Of a stretch of DNA of 13,373 bases, positions 13,142 to 13,373 are shown in pieces. Under the pieces are notes generated by a model. That model was not told the DNA's origin, did not search any database, and saw only the letters and a program-made list of their open reading frames with translations. The number at the start of each line of letters is the position of its first letter. Positions within the stretch are counted from its first letter, which is position 1. Position numbers and translations under genes: made by a program. Source of the DNA: Candidatus Hecatellales archaeon ex4484_218 (GTDB taxonomy: Archaea; Thermoproteota; Bathyarchaeia; Hecatellales; Hecatellaceae); assembly GCA_002254975.1 (NCBI GenBank), contig NJEB01000005.1, forward strand, positions 1 through 13,373, given 5' to 3'.

Positions 13142-13373
13142 TTGAGGATTTCACAAAAAATTTTGGAAGAGGTTGGAGTTGAACTTTTACGTAGAGCAGC
13201 AATTATTTTACCTAAGGATGTTAGAGAAGCCTTAAAATCTGCTTATGAAAATGAAACATCAGCAACGGCAAAAATTGAGTTAAAAAACATGCTTGACAAC
13301 ATAGAAAGTGCTGAAAAACTTGGTAAACCTATTTGTCAAGATACTGGTATTGTTTCTTTTTATATTAAAGCTA
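13142..13373 (+). CDS. Class I (Fe-S) fumarate hydratase alpha subunit, N-terminal fragment
   Basis: The last 232 bases encode 77 residues of a protein that continues past the window edge. The segment ATAKIELKNMLDNIESAEKLGKP followed by ICQDTGIVSFYIK is characteristic of the N-terminal domain of class I fumarases and tartrate dehydratases. C65 in CQDTG is the expected first ligand of the 4Fe-4S cluster. In archaea these enzymes are usually split into alpha and beta subunits, so a beta-subunit gene is expected just downstream. The enzyme hydrates fumarate to malate in the cytoplasm. The start is TTG 13142, supported by GGTGG six bases upstream. Fumarase cannot be separated from L-tartrate dehydratase on this fragment, though fumarase is much more likely in an archaeon. 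It is divergent from radA. Confidence 0.9.
   Translation, partial: MRISQKILEEVGVELLRRAAIILPKDVREALKSAYENETSATAKIELKNMLDNIESAEKLGKPICQDTGIVSFYIKA

Noticed and set aside
1..13373. Search for tRNA or rRNA genes, CRISPR repeats, insertion sequences and attachment sites
   Set aside because: No T-loop-like GGTTCRA context with matching stems, no regularly spaced repeats, no transposase motifs and no terminal inverted repeats were seen by eye. The remaining gaps are short and AT-rich.

Overview
The window is an AT-rich archaeal chromosome segment made almost entirely of information-processing genes. The domain is clear from Nop5 plus fibrillarin (C/D-box sRNP core), archaeal DnaG, RadA, Trm1, an UPF0216 protein and an archaeal/eukaryotic-type Rqc2/NEMF homologue. 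A TFE-beta/RPC34-like protein with a four-cysteine Fe-S motif points to the TACK side of the archaea. A Bathyarchaeia-like or related lineage is my guess, not something the sequence proves. Genes are packed tightly, often overlapping, with TTG as the commonest start codon. Promoter-like A/T boxes sit about 25-35 bases before many starts, so many transcripts probably have very short leaders.

Layout. 1-741 (+): 3' part of an M20-family metallopeptidase. 786-3001 (+): a three-gene operon nop5 - flpA - UPF0216 with a 4-base overlap and a 3-base gap. 2998-3666 (-): RNase HII, convergent with UPF0216 and sharing a TTAA double stop. 3814-4810 (+): TFE-beta-like protein overlapping rlmE (FtsJ-type 2'-O-methyltransferase). 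4807-6000 (-): trm1, again convergent through a TTAA double stop. 6104-6544 (+): stand-alone Toprim protein. 6653-7801 (+): dnaG, preceded by a possible 13-codon leader ORF. 7825-8661 (+): endonuclease IV/xylose-isomerase-like TIM barrel with nine candidate metal ligands. 8667-9236 (-) and 9320-11338 (-): a CBS-pair/zinc-ribbon protein downstream of the NFACT/RqcH gene. 11434-11651 (+): a two-helix membrane microprotein interrupted by a frameshift at an eight-T run. 11669-12028 (-): a helical, unrecognised ORF directly behind radA that has no ATG, GTG or TTG codon anywhere. 12033-13037 (-): radA. 13142-13373 (+): N-terminal fragment of a class I fumarase alpha subunit.

How they work together. 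Most of the genes serve RNA and ribosome maturation (Nop5/FlpA, RlmE, Trm1, DnaG through the exosome), transcription initiation (TFE-beta), ribosome rescue (RqcH) and DNA replication or repair (RNase HII, DnaG, RadA, possibly the endonuclease IV-like protein). There is no sign of mobile elements, CRISPR, tRNA or rRNA. The least explained items are the two small genes between rqcH and radA, both of which need a non-standard reading event or a sequence correction, and the glutamates found where RqcH proteins normally carry functional aspartates. Once those two small genes are counted, no gene-free stretch exceeds 300 bases.
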